A stretch of DNA of 44,385 bases from Desulfovibrio sp. Its GTDB lineage: Bacteria > Desulfobacterota > Desulfovibrionia > Desulfovibrionales > Desulfovibrionaceae. Made by a program: the position numbers and the translations under genes. The notes under the pieces were generated by a model. The model worked only from the letters and a program-made list of their open reading frames with translations, made no database searches and was not told where the DNA came from. Position 1 is the stretch's first letter; each line of letters opens with the position of its first letter. Shown piece after piece: positions 7,415 to 16,556 of this stretch. Location: assembly GCF_019424165.1 (NCBI RefSeq), contig NZ_JAHZAA010000006.1:1-44385 (forward strand), written 5' to 3'.

Positions 7415-8065
7415 TTAAAAATCGAGCTTGAACTGCATGCCCAACCCCAGGGCGGAGTCCGGCTGCTTGTTGCTGGATGGCCGTTCGCGCTGTTCATTTC
7501 TGAGAATAAGCTCCGGCCCGAGGCTGATGCTCAAGTCGTCCCCCACGGTGGTATCGGCATAGGCCCGCACCACGTGCCTGCTTTCCATGCTCAGGTTTTC
7601 GTCAGGGGTAATGCAGCCCGCCCCCGGCTCACGCCAGGAGGAACTTTCGTCTTCCACACTCAGGGCCAGGGCGGATTTATTTTTGTTCGATCCGGAGGCC
7701 GCATTCAGGGCGCTGTCGATCCCCTTGGCCGTATCTACGGCCTTGCCCCCGGCAGGGGCATTAACCGCGCGGCTGTGCAGATTGTCTGTGGGCGTACCCT
7801 GGGCCTGCCAGGCATCAAGACTGCTGCCCTCGCGAAAAGTCCAGGCTCTGGCGTGGACGGCATCCTTTCTTTTTTTCACGGTAACGGTGCGGCTCTGATC
7901 TGTGCGCGCCTTTGCTCTGTCCACACAGGGGACGCCTTTTTTCGCCTTGTCGGCCACCTGGGATTTTGCCCCCTGATCAGAGGCGGCAACAGCGCGAGAG
8001 GCCGTCAACGGGGCGGCCAACAAGACACTGCACAAAAAAATGATGGTGATTACCGGCTTGACCAT
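7415..8065 (-). CDS. Exported protein of unknown function, possible outer-membrane end
   Basis: With the start at 8065 the product is 216 residues and opens with a clear Sec signal peptide: MVKP, a hydrophobic core VITIIFLCSVLLAA, then a likely cut after ASRAVA. An earlier ATG at 8134 would bury the signal. The middle is basic and polar with little predicted structure. The C-terminal 60 residues alternate polar and hydrophobic (DDLSISLGPELIL and ALGLGMQFKLDF) and end in Phe, as beta-strands of outer-membrane proteins do. No family was recognised. It is a single gene on the minus strand, upstream of the flagellar-type cluster but separated from it by 346 bases. Confidence 0.65.
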   Translation of the reverse strand: MVKPVITIIFLCSVLLAAPLTASRAVAASDQGAKSQVADKAKKGVPCVDRAKARTDQSRTVTVKKRKDAVHARAWTFREGSSLDAWQAQGTPTDNLHSRAVNAPAGGKAVDTAKGIDSALNAASGSNKNKSALALSVEDESSSWREPGAGCITPDENLSMESRHVVRAYADTTVGDDLSISLGPELILRNEQRERPSSNKQPDSALGLGMQFKLDF

Positions 8066-8280
8066 ACCTGCTCTTACGATAGTCCCCCAGGCTTGTAAAG
8101 CTGACCGCAACACTGTGAAAGTTTTTTTACCCAAAGGAACAACGCGAAATGCGGATCATTGTTTTCGTTAAAAATTACCGTCACATACACACTTTTGTAT
8201 ATCCTCTGACCTTGGCGACCTTACAGAAAATATGACTGCCCGCCGGACAGCCCGGCCCAAAACAAAAAGGTGCAAACGCG

Positions 8281-8316
8281 CAAAAAACGAAGCCCCCCGG
8301 CCAAGAGGCCGGGGGG
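8281..8316 (-). terminator. Rho-independent terminator of the RND efflux operon
   Basis: A perfect 10-bp stem CCCCCCGGCC (8293-8302)/GGCCGGGGGG (8307-8316) with a 4-base loop is followed on the minus strand by CTTCG and then T6 (A's at 8282-8287). It lies 35 bases past the stop of the outer-membrane factor gene. Confidence 0.88.
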
Positions 8317-8350
8317 CAGTACAGTTCATACGCGCAGTCTGCCGGGAGCC

Positions 8351-9946
8351 TTACAGGCTCACCCCACCCTGCGGTTTGGCCTCAGGCGCGACAGGTGCGG
8401 ACTCGGCCGCAGCCTTGCCCGAAGACTTGCCGGATGCCCCGGCGCTGGTTTCCTGATTCAGCAGCTTTTCGGTATTGACCACGGGAAAGCTCGGGCTGGC
8501 GCCGGGGTCGTTCCAACCGCCGCCAAGGGCCATGCAAACGCCCACGACGTTGTCCAGGCGGTCGCGCAGGGCCGATGCCAGTTGCAGTTCGGCAGCAAAA
8601 AGCTGGCGCTCCGCATCCAGAACGGTCAGGTAGTCCGTATACCCGTTGTCGTACTGCAGCCGGGCAATGGTGGTAGCACGGCGCAGGCTTTCCACCTGGA
8701 TCTGCATGCTGCGTACAATGGCGTCAGCCTCGCGCTGCGCGGTCAGCGATGTGCGCATGTCTTCAAAGGCCGTCTGCACGGTTTTGCGGTATACGGCCAC
8801 AGAGGCCTTTTTACGCGCTTCGGCATCCTTGACGTTGTACCAGGTGCGGCCAAAATCCAGCAGGGGCATGGAGCCGGTGACGCCGTAGCTCCAGGCTCCG
8901 GCAGGGCCGGTAAACAGGCTGCCCACGGCCGCGCTGACCGTACCAAGCATGCCCGTAAGGGACACCGAGGGGAAGAACTGGGCGCGGGCCACGCCGATAT
9001 TGGCGTTATTGGCCATAAGCATGAACTCGGCGGCACGCACGTCCGGCCTGCGTTGCAGCAGGTCGGAGGGCAGGCCTTCAGGCAGCACGGGGGGCGACGG
9101 CAGCATGCCGATAGCCTGCCCGCGCGGCATGCCGCGTTCCATAATATCGCGGGGCGAACGCCCAAGCAGCACGGCCAGTCCGGCTTCGGCCCTGTCCACG
9201 GCCACGGTGCTGGTGTGCACCTGGGCGCGGGCTATTTCAACCTCGGCACGGGCGCGCTGCCAGTCAAGCTCGGTAATGTCGCCCTGCTTGTAACGGCTGC
9301 TGTAGATGCTGAAGGCATCCTCACGGGTTTTAAGCGTACGGCGGGCCGTGTCCAGCTGCATGTCCAGGGCCAGCAGGGCAAAGTAGTTCTGGGCCGTCTG
9401 CCCTGCCACCGAAAGGCGCAGGGCCTCATGCCCGATGACCGTGCTCATGAGCACATCACTGAGCATGGTGTAGTTATTGCGGTTCTTGCCCCAGAGATCC
9501 AGCTCCCACGAGGCGCTAAGCGCGGCCTGGTTGGTGGCCGTGGTGCGGGAAAGACCGCTTTTGTCAAAGGGCATGGTATTGGGCGTTTTTTCCGAAGCGC
9601 CCTGAGCCATTGACGAAGCCGAGCCGCTGACCGAAGGCAGCAGGTCCGCAGTGGCTATGCCCACCTGCGAGGCCGCTGAATCAATCTTGGCAAGGGATTC
9701 GGCAATATCCTGGTTATTCTTCAGCGCCTCGTCCACCAGGGCGGTAAGCACCGGGTCATTGAAGCGGTTCCACCAGTCGGTGTTCAGCGGGGCCGCGCCC
9801 ATATCCACCGTGCGCCACTGGGCGGGCATATCCATTTCAGGCCGTTCGTAGCGCGGCGCAAGGGAGCAGGCCGAAAGCATGAATACCGACAGGGCAAACA
9901 CTGCCCCCGTCAGACGCATGCGACCGGCATTACTGATGGAACTCAT
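8351..9946 (-). CDS. RND efflux outer-membrane lipoprotein, NodT/OprM family
   Basis: The 531-residue protein is the outer-membrane channel of the tripartite pump. It has an N-terminal lipoprotein signal with lipobox LSAC (Cys27), then SLAPRYERP and WWNRFNDPVLTALVDEALKNN, characteristic of the NodT/OprM family. Two outer-membrane-efflux repeats follow, the second with LPEGLPSDLLQRRPDVRAAE and a coiled-coil helix ending DYLTVLDAERQLF. The last 70 residues are a Pro/Ala/Ser-rich tail (KSSGKAAAESAPVAPEAKP) beyond the usual end. Its ATG overlaps the pump gene stop as ATGA, with AGGAGG upstream, so the two are translationally coupled. Confidence 0.93.
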   Translation of the reverse strand: MSSISNAGRMRLTGAVFALSVFMLSACSLAPRYERPEMDMPAQWRTVDMGAAPLNTDWWNRFNDPVLTALVDEALKNNQDIAESLAKIDSAASQVGIATADLLPSVSGSASSMAQGASEKTPNTMPFDKSGLSRTTATNQAALSASWELDLWGKNRNNYTMLSDVLMSTVIGHEALRLSVAGQTAQNYFALLALDMQLDTARRTLKTREDAFSIYSSRYKQGDITELDWQRARAEVEIARAQVHTSTVAVDRAEAGLAVLLGRSPRDIMERGMPRGQAIGMLPSPPVLPEGLPSDLLQRRPDVRAAEFMLMANNANIGVARAQFFPSVSLTGMLGTVSAAVGSLFTGPAGAWSYGVTGSMPLLDFGRTWYNVKDAEARKKASVAVYRKTVQTAFEDMRTSLTAQREADAIVRSMQIQVESLRRATTIARLQYDNGYTDYLTVLDAERQLFAAELQLASALRDRLDNVVGVCMALGGGWNDPGASPSFPVVNTEKLLNQETSAGASGKSSGKAAAESAPVAPEAKPQGGVSL

Positions 9947-12900
9947 AGATCCTCCTGTCCATCCCCGGTAAAGTCCTTACCGGCGTTGGGATCTGTCTTG
10001 CCCTGTATTTTCAGTGATATCTGCATGATTATCTTAAAGAAGTACGGCACAAAAAGCGTGGCGATGCACGTGGCCGCCAGCATGCCGCCAATAACGGCCG
10101 TACCCAGGGCGTGGCGGCTGTTGGCACCCGCGCCTGTGCTGATGGCCAAAGGCACGCAGCCAAGAATAAAGGCCAGAGAGGTCATGACAATGGGCCTGAA
10201 GCGCAGCCGCGAGGCAAAGGTTGCCGCCGCGTCAAGACTGCGGCCACCGCGCCATGCCTCTACCGCGAATTCCACGATAAGAATGGCGTTTTTGGCTGCC
10301 AGGCCCACCAGCGTGACCAGAGCCACCTGAAAGTACACGTCGTTGGAAAGGCCGCGCGCCCAGGTTGCCAGCAACGCGCCGAACACGCCAAAAGGCACGG
10401 CCGTGAGCACCGAAAGGGGCAGGGACCACGACTCGTACTGCGCCGCCAGAATCAGGAAGACCATGACCAGGGCCAGAACAAAGATCACCGTGGTGTCTGT
10501 GCTGGCGAGTTTTTCCTGAAGGGCCGAACCCACCCAGCCCAGGCTGTAGTCTGTGGGCAGAATGGCCTTGGCTGCGGCTTCCATCTGGTCCAGCGCCTGC
10601 CCCGATGAAAAGCCCGGGGCGGGTGCGCCCATGACGTGGGCCGCAGGGAAGACGTTGTAGCGTTCCACCACCTGGGGGGCGGTGCGACGCTCAAGGGTCA
10701 TGACCGCAGTGAGCGGAATCATTTCACCCTTGTTGTTGGGCACATATACGTTGCCAAGGTCTTCGGGCAGGATCCTGTACTGGGCCTCGGACTGCAGACG
10801 AACCTGGAAGGTGCGGCCCATATAGTTGAAGTCGTTCACGTACGCGCCACCGAAAGTGCCGCCCATAGCCGTGAACACGTCGCTGATCTGAACACCCATA
10901 TCCTTGCAGCGGTCACGGTCAAGATTGGCGTACAACTGGGGCGAGCCGGTGGAGAACAGGTTGCGCAGCATGCCGATGGCCGGATATTTGCGCTTGCCGT
11001 CGGCATCCACAGACATAATTTCCTGTACAAGACGGTTGGTCTCATTTTCCAGGTCCTGAAGGCTGCCGGTGCCACGCATCTGAATGTAGCCTTCAAAGCC
11101 GCCCGTGGTGCTCATGCCGCTGATGGGCGGCGGCGCAAAGCCCATAACCACGGCTTCGGGCTGCATGAGCGTAACCGCGCCCACAGTCTGCAACACGGCG
11201 TCTGACGACATTTCGGGCTTTTTGCGTTCACCCCAGGGCTTGAGCAGGGCAAAGAAGGTGCCGTAGTTGCTCTTGACCGAAATGGACGTGATGTCCAGGC
11301 CGGACAGGGTCCCCATACTCTGCACAGCGGGATTGCTGAGCAAAAAGTCGTTGAGAACCTTGTTGACGGCCGTTGTGCGGTGCTGCGAGGCGCCGTCGTC
11401 CAGAATGGCCATACCCAGGATATAGCCCTGGTCTTCGTTGGGCACGAGCCCGCCGGGAACCACCCTGAACAGCCATACGCAAATGAGGATCATGACGGCA
11501 AACAGCGACAAGGCCCGCAGGCTGGAAGCCTTGAGGTAGTTGACGATGCTCACATAGTTTGTAGTCACACCGTCAAAAAACCTGTTGAACCACACAAAGG
11601 TTTTGGGCGGTTTGTAGCTGTGGTCGTGGGGCTTGAGCAGCAGGGCGCAGAGGGCGGGGGTGAGCGTCAGCGCCACCACGCCCGACAGAACCACCGACAC
11701 CGAAATGGTGATGGCGAACTGCTTGTACATCTGCCCTGCCAGGCCGCCCATAAAGGATACGGGAATAAACACGGCGCACAGCACGAGCACGATGGCCACA
11801 ATGGGGGCCGTGACCTCGTTCATGGCCTTGGCCGTGGCCTCCTTGGGCGGCAGGTGCTCCGTGGTCATGATACGTTCCACGTTTTCCAGCACCACGATGG
11901 CGTCGTCCACCACGATGCCGATGGAAAGCACCATGGCAAAAAGCGTAAGAGTATTGATGGTATAGCCAAAGGCGTACAGCCCGGCGAACGTGCCGATAAT
12001 GGAGACCGGCACAGCCACGCAGGGAATGATGGTGGCGCGCCAGCTTTGCAGAAACACGTACACGACGATGAACACCAGTATCATGGCTTCCACCAGGGTG
12101 GAGACCACTTCGTGGATGGATTCAAGCACGAAGTCGTTGGTGTTCACAAGGATGGTATAGTCAAGGCCGTCGGGCATGGTCAGGCCGATTTCGGCCAGCT
12201 TGTCCAGCACACGGTCGCCAGTGGCAATGGCGTTGGCCCCGGGCAGCAGGTAGACGGCGCCCATACGCGCCACCATGCCGTTATAGCGCGAGGTAACGCT
12301 GTAGTCCTTGCCGCCCAGCTCCACGCGGGCCACATCCTTGAGGCGCAGCATGGCACTGTCCGGCCCGCTGCGCACGATGATCTCGCCGAACTCTTCCGGC
12401 GTGACCAGGCGGCCCTGGGTGTCAATCTGCCAGGTAAGCTGGGTGGCGTCGGGCGAGGGCATTTCGCCCAGGCGTCCGGGCGCATACTGTGAGTTCTGCT
12501 CCTGGATGGCGGCGGCAACCTCGTTGACGGACACGCCATACTTCGCCAGCTTGTCGGGCTGCAACCAGATGCGCATGGCATAGTCCATGCTGCCGAATAT
12601 GGTTACGTCGCCCACGCCTTCCACGCGCTTGAGCGCGTCCACCACGTTGATCTGCGCCCAGTTGTTGATGAACACCTGGTCGTAGCGGCCGTCAGGCGAA
12701 AAATACGAAAACACCAGCAGCATGGCCGGCGAACGCTTGAGTACGCTTACGCCCTGGCGGCGCACCGCTTCGGGCAGCACCGTCTGGGCCAGGTTGACCT
12801 TGTTGTTGACGTTGACAAGGGCCATATCCGGGTCTGTACCCAACGAAAAATAGACGTTGATGCTGCCCGAGCCGGAACCGGAAGCCGCCGTGGAAGTCAT

Positions 12901-13146
12901 GTAGAGCATGTTTTCCACGCCGTTGATATTGACTTCCAGGGGGGCCAGCACGGTAGACGCGATGGTTTCCGCGGAGGCTCCGGGATACACCACGCTGACG
13001 TTGACCGTGGGAGGCACCAGGTCGGGGTACTGGGCCACGGGCAATGCCCGCATGGCCAGCGCCCCCACCAGGGTGATGACAATGGATATGACCGCCGAAA
13101 GAATTGGTCTGCGTAAAAAGAAATTCGGCTTTGTGGAAACAGCCAT
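9943..13146 (-). CDS. RND multidrug efflux pump, inner-membrane subunit (AcrB/MexB type, HAE1)
   Basis: The 1067-residue protein is full length for a hydrophobe/amphiphile RND pump, a trimeric proton antiporter of the inner membrane. TM1 is at about 11-30 (FFLRRPILSAVISIVITLVG). The proton-relay Asp pair is in TM4, GIVVDDAIVVLENVER. The relay Lys is in GLAAKNAILIVEFA near the C-terminus. Two large periplasmic loops lie after TM1 and TM7, and internal duplication gives 12 membrane segments. It starts 6 bases after the membrane fusion gene and overlaps the outer-membrane factor gene, so all three should form one operon. Substrates cannot be read from the sequence. Confidence 0.96.
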   Translation of the reverse strand: MAVSTKPNFFLRRPILSAVISIVITLVGALAMRALPVAQYPDLVPPTVNVSVVYPGASAETIASTVLAPLEVNINGVENMLYMTSTAASGSGSGSINVYFSLGTDPDMALVNVNNKVNLAQTVLPEAVRRQGVSVLKRSPAMLLVFSYFSPDGRYDQVFINNWAQINVVDALKRVEGVGDVTIFGSMDYAMRIWLQPDKLAKYGVSVNEVAAAIQEQNSQYAPGRLGEMPSPDATQLTWQIDTQGRLVTPEEFGEIIVRSGPDSAMLRLKDVARVELGGKDYSVTSRYNGMVARMGAVYLLPGANAIATGDRVLDKLAEIGLTMPDGLDYTILVNTNDFVLESIHEVVSTLVEAMILVFIVVYVFLQSWRATIIPCVAVPVSIIGTFAGLYAFGYTINTLTLFAMVLSIGIVVDDAIVVLENVERIMTTEHLPPKEATAKAMNEVTAPIVAIVLVLCAVFIPVSFMGGLAGQMYKQFAITISVSVVLSGVVALTLTPALCALLLKPHDHSYKPPKTFVWFNRFFDGVTTNYVSIVNYLKASSLRALSLFAVMILICVWLFRVVPGGLVPNEDQGYILGMAILDDGASQHRTTAVNKVLNDFLLSNPAVQSMGTLSGLDITSISVKSNYGTFFALLKPWGERKKPEMSSDAVLQTVGAVTLMQPEAVVMGFAPPPISGMSTTGGFEGYIQMRGTGSLQDLENETNRLVQEIMSVDADGKRKYPAIGMLRNLFSTGSPQLYANLDRDRCKDMGVQISDVFTAMGGTFGGAYVNDFNYMGRTFQVRLQSEAQYRILPEDLGNVYVPNNKGEMIPLTAVMTLERRTAPQVVERYNVFPAAHVMGAPAPGFSSGQALDQMEAAAKAILPTDYSLGWVGSALQEKLASTDTTVIFVLALVMVFLILAAQYESWSLPLSVLTAVPFGVFGALLATWARGLSNDVYFQVALVTLVGLAAKNAILIVEFAVEAWRGGRSLDAAATFASRLRFRPIVMTSLAFILGCVPLAISTGAGANSRHALGTAVIGGMLAATCIATLFVPYFFKIIMQISLKIQGKTDPNAGKDFTGDGQEDL

Positions 13147-13152
13147 ATTTAC

Positions 13153-14268
13153 CTACTTCTTAGCCGCGCCTTCCCGGGGCTGTTCGCCCCCGGAGGGCAT
13201 TATGCTCACTTGCGTGCCGGGACGGGCCTTGATGATGCCTTCGCTGATAATGCGTTCGCCGCCCTTGAGGCCCTCAAGCACAAGATATCTGTCGCCAACG
13301 GACACACCAACGACCACGGGAATGGGATACACCTTGTCGTCCTTGTCCACGCCCATAACCAGCGAACCCTTCTGGGTCAGCAGAACGCACTTTTGTGGAA
13401 CAAGCACGGCGTTTTTAAGGATATCGCCATTCATATACAGCCGGACGTACTGGCCGGGCATGATACTGCGGTCGGCATTGGCAAAAACCGCACGGGCCTT
13501 GATAACACCGGTGCTTGGCTGCACCTGGCTGTCAATAAAGGTCACCTCGCCCTCGCCCTTGTACATGCTGCCGTCAAGCAGCCGCAACTGCGCCTTGTAA
13601 CGGCCGTCGGCAGGCAGCACCAGGCGGCCATCAGCGGCCAGATTCTGGCGCGTCATGCGCTCGGGAGCGGCAATGGAAAAGTCGATGTACATCGGGTCGG
13701 TCTGGTTCACGTAGGTGAGCAGGGAATTGTTGCCCACGAGGTTGCCCGGGGTGTAGTTTTCCTTACTGCTGTAGCCGGAAACCGGGGCCGTCACCTGGCA
13801 GTAATCCAGATTGATCTTGGCCTGGCGCATGGATGCCTTGGCGCTTTCATACGCGGCAAGAGCATTGTCGCGCTCTTTCTGCGACACGGCATTTTTTTCA
13901 TACAGCGGGCGCACCCGCCGCCATTCCCGCTCGGCATTGGTAAACTGGGCCTGAGCCTGCTGCATGAGCGCCTCGTAATGGTCGCGTTCCAACTGGAAAA
14001 GCAGTTGGCCCTGCTCCACATAATCGCCTTCTTCATACAGCCGCTTTTCGATAATGGCTTCAACTCGCGCGCGCACTTCAACAGCCCGCGAGCCGGATGC
14101 CTGAGCCTGATATTCGGCAGGCCACGGTTCATCGCGGGCTACAACGTCAAAAATTGCCACGGGCAACCGCATGGCCCCCTGCTGGGCTTTTTTGTCACTA
14201 TCGCAGGCGACCAGCGCAAGGCAAAGTGCCAGGGCAAGAGGAAGAGAGAACAGCTGTCTGCTTGTCAT
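13153..14268 (-). CDS. RND efflux membrane fusion lipoprotein (AcrA/MexA type)
   Basis: The 371-residue periplasmic adaptor has a lipoprotein signal with lipobox LVAC (Cys22). Then comes a beta-barrel/lipoyl half (VRARVEAIIEKRLYEEGDYVEQGQLLFQLE split by the hairpin), an alpha-hairpin at about 95-150 rich in Gln/Ala/Lys, the second lipoyl half with NLDYCQVTAPVSGYSS, and a C-terminal barrel with VIKARAVFANADRSIMPGQY. It is the first gene of the operon and bridges the pump and the outer-membrane channel. A promoter with an overlapping palindrome lies 145-185 bases upstream. No repressor gene lies beside it in this window. Confidence 0.94.
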   Translation of the reverse strand: MTSRQLFSLPLALALCLALVACDSDKKAQQGAMRLPVAIFDVVARDEPWPAEYQAQASGSRAVEVRARVEAIIEKRLYEEGDYVEQGQLLFQLERDHYEALMQQAQAQFTNAEREWRRVRPLYEKNAVSQKERDNALAAYESAKASMRQAKINLDYCQVTAPVSGYSSKENYTPGNLVGNNSLLTYVNQTDPMYIDFSIAAPERMTRQNLAADGRLVLPADGRYKAQLRLLDGSMYKGEGEVTFIDSQVQPSTGVIKARAVFANADRSIMPGQYVRLYMNGDILKNAVLVPQKCVLLTQKGSLVMGVDKDDKVYPIPVVVGVSVGDRYLVLEGLKGGERIISEGIIKARPGTQVSIMPSGGEQPREGAAKK

Positions 14269-14412
14269 GAACTACTCCATAAGACGCGTGACTCGGCACG
14301 CTGAAAAAACCGCCCGGCATACATAATCGGGCGAAGCATCAATGTAAAAAACACAGTTCATTGCAAAAAGCAATCGAGCCGCCCCGCAAGGGAGCCAAAG
14401 CAAGACTGCAAA

Positions 14413-14440
14413 AATATATAATAAAATCAATATGTTACAA
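14413..14440 (-). promoter_or_regulatory. Candidate promoter of the RND operon
   Basis: On the minus strand TTGTAA (14440-14435) and TATATT (14418-14413) are spaced by 16 bases in the most AT-rich stretch of the region. Its -35 overlaps the palindrome at 14437-14451. Confidence 0.5.
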
Positions 14441-14451
14441 TACCGTATTGT
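14437..14451. promoter_or_regulatory. 15-base palindrome, candidate repressor operator
   Basis: ACAATA-CCG-TATTGT is a perfect 6-bp inverted repeat with a 3-base centre. It overlaps the -35 of the predicted RND promoter, which is where TetR- or MarR-type efflux repressors commonly bind. The regulator is not identified. Confidence 0.5.
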
Positions 14452-14493
14452 TTTCTTGCAACATGCTGATTTTATTGGATAAAAATTTATACC

Positions 14494-15132
14494 CTATTCC
14501 TGCCCGCCTGTGCCGGCATGTTCCGCCAATTCGTGCTCATCATGCCACAGGCTGGCATTATAGGCAGCACTGTTCAGAAAGGCATACCACCAGATGCCGT
14601 CTTTGAGCAATTCCAGCCGCTTGAATCTGTGCCGTTCATCGCCCATGCGCAATACGGTGATTTCCAACATTTTTTCCGCACCGTTTCCATCCAGAAAGAC
14701 CAGACGCAGCGCTGCTTTTTGCAGCGCCCGCAATTCTGCTGTAGAAAATGTGCTGATGCCTTTACCGGCAATTTCTGTGGCCTTGAGGAAGCTGGTGGCC
14801 TGCTGGGACTCCAGCGGCAAATCCCGGGGAGAACCGTTGAGCAGCAGGTCAACCCGCACGATATTGGCAAGATTGATTTTGCTGCGGTTGATGACCTTTC
14901 CTTCGCGCAACACCCTGTAATAGCAGGCTCCGGTATCTTCCGAAGCCCCCATGACCACAGCCGTGCGCACATCCGGATAAAAAACACCCACACTGGCCGT
15001 CATGCCCGAAGCAGTGGCGACACTGCTCTTTTCTTCGGCAATGCATTGAAGATGTTGCGCTGTTCTGCGCCTGGCATCCACATAGATGAAGACCAAAAAC
15101 ACAATGAGCGCGGCGACAATGGTAAAATTCAT
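14494..15132 (-). CDS. Membrane-anchored protein of unknown function
   Basis: The 212-residue protein has one N-terminal hydrophobic helix (MNFTIVAALIVFLVFIYVDARRR, residues 1-20) followed by basic residues, so it is an uncleaved anchor with the body probably cytoplasmic. The body (35-200) alternates strands and helices: TASVGVFYPDVRTAVVMG, CYYRVLREGKVINRSKINL, VDLLLNGSPRD, then RFKRLELLKDGIWWYAFL. No catalytic motif or family is recognised. The start has GGAGG 8 bases upstream, and a good -35 (TTGACA, 15182-15177) with a poor -10 lies about 50 bases before it. It stands alone between the efflux operon and the XdhC-family gene. A long frame on the opposite strand looks like a shadow. Confidence 0.68.
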   Translation of the reverse strand: MNFTIVAALIVFLVFIYVDARRRTAQHLQCIAEEKSSVATASGMTASVGVFYPDVRTAVVMGASEDTGACYYRVLREGKVINRSKINLANIVRVDLLLNGSPRDLPLESQQATSFLKATEIAGKGISTFSTAELRALQKAALRLVFLDGNGAEKMLEITVLRMGDERHRFKRLELLKDGIWWYAFLNSAAYNASLWHDEHELAEHAGTGGQE

Positions 15133-15392
15133 GCAACACGCCTCCGCATACTCACAGTGTCTTGAGCGTCAGGAAATGTCAAGGAAGCGCGCAGAATGCG
15201 GCCCTTGATGTAGAAAAACCAGAAAAAAATCGAAGAACGGCCCGTGCAAAGGCAAAATACTGCTGTCCGGCCAGGCCGCCTGACAGCGCGACAAGCAGGA
15301 AAAGACATAAACGACGCCCGCATGCCTTGACACGCGGCGCGCCGGATACGGCAAAAAGCCGCTTGCGCTACGGGCAAGGGGGCAAAGAAGAT

Positions 15393-16556
15393 CTATTCCT
15401 CAAAGCGCAGCCGTTTCAGCGTTCCCGCCTGTGCGGCCAGCAGTTCGGCAACAATGGATACCGCTATCTGCTGCGGCGTTTCGGCCTCGATGGTCAGGCC
15501 GATGGGGCAGCATACGGCGGCCAGCTCGGCGGCGGGAACCCCCTGGCTGCGCAGCAGCGCATAAATCTGGTCGCGCTTGGTCCTGCTGCCGATCATGCCT
15601 ATATACTGGGCGTGGCTTGTCAGCGCCTGAGCCAGGGTTTCGCGGTCAAAGCCATGCCCGCGCGTGATGATGGCGACATAATGATGGCGGCCGATGCCGC
15701 AGGCGCTCACCAGGTTTTCATATTCCGGCAGCACATAGCAACGCCGCGCCATGGGAAAGCGCTGTGGATTGGAAAATTCCGGCCTGTCGTCCGCAACGTC
15801 GACAATAAAGCCGCAAGCATGCGCCAGGCGTGCCACCTCAAGCGAAACATGCCCGCCCCCGCAAAGCAGCAGTATTGTGGGGGCGGCCAAAGGCTCCACA
15901 TAAACGCTGAACTCCCCTTTTTCCACCAGTCCGGCGCGGCCCTTGCGCCGGGCGGCCAGCTCACGCGCTGATGCCGTGTTCAGGCTCGCGCCAGCGGCCA
16001 GCGCGCCGCCCTGGGGCAGACTGTCGAGGCAAAGGCTGCGCGAGGGCGCTTCATGGCTCACGTCCACCACCCACACGCCACCCACGCCTTCGTTCAGGGC
16101 CAGGGCAGCCAGCCTGAACAGGTCTGCCTGTTCCGGCAGCAGCACTTCACACAGCACTTCCATGCCGCCGCCGCAAATCATGTCGCTGTCAGGAGTAAAA
16201 CCGCTGAGATCGCAGCTTACCCGAGCCGAACGTCCCATGAACAGGCTCTGGGCCGCGGCCTCCATGGCCCGGGCTTCAAGCAGACCACCGCCCACCGTGC
16301 CTTCCGGCCCGGCCTGCGTATACAGGGCGCGGGTTCCGGCATCACGGGGGGCCGAGCCTGTGCGGCTGATAACGGTTACCAGCACCACGCTTTCCCCTTC
16401 CCCCAGCAAGCGGGCCACGCGGGCTTCCAGCGTATCGGGCCAGGGGGCGCTCATGCCGCCGCAGCCGGCAGCATCAGCAGAACCGGCGCTCGCGGGGCTG
16501 GTCCCTGCCGGGCCGGTGCTGGCGGGGCCGCCGCCAGATTCGTCACTCCTGTTCAT
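15393..16556 (-). CDS. XdhC/CoxI family protein (molybdenum hydroxylase maturation factor type)
   Basis: The 387-residue protein has both parts of the XdhC family. The N-terminal XdhC_CoxI domain (about 40-130) has ISRTGSAPRDAGTR and GTVGGGLLEARAMEAA. The C-terminal Rossmann-like domain (about 215-370) has LLCGGGHVSLEVARLAHACGF, VADDRPEF and GMIGSRTKR. XdhC proteins bind molybdenum cofactor and help insert its sulfurated form into xanthine dehydrogenase-like enzymes; none is encoded in this window. Residues 1-38 are a Gly/Ser/Ala/Pro low-complexity leader. The start at 16556 is supported by AAGGAGG just upstream, so this leader is probably translated. It begins inside the last codons of topA (14-base overlap). 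Confidence 0.85.
   Translation of the reverse strand: MNRSDESGGGPASTGPAGTSPASAGSADAAGCGGMSAPWPDTLEARVARLLGEGESVVLVTVISRTGSAPRDAGTRALYTQAGPEGTVGGGLLEARAMEAAAQSLFMGRSARVSCDLSGFTPDSDMICGGGMEVLCEVLLPEQADLFRLAALALNEGVGGVWVVDVSHEAPSRSLCLDSLPQGGALAAGASLNTASARELAARRKGRAGLVEKGEFSVYVEPLAAPTILLLCGGGHVSLEVARLAHACGFIVDVADDRPEFSNPQRFPMARRCYVLPEYENLVSACGIGRHHYVAIITRGHGFDRETLAQALTSHAQYIGMIGSRTKRDQIYALLRSQGVPAAELAAVCCPIGLTIEAETPQQIAVSIVAELLAAQAGTLKRLRFEE

Noticed and set aside
16455..16556. XdhC-family low-complexity N-terminus as untranslated
   Set aside because: The upstream ATG has a strong AAGGAGG site while the alternative ATG at 16454 has none, so the longer form is kept.
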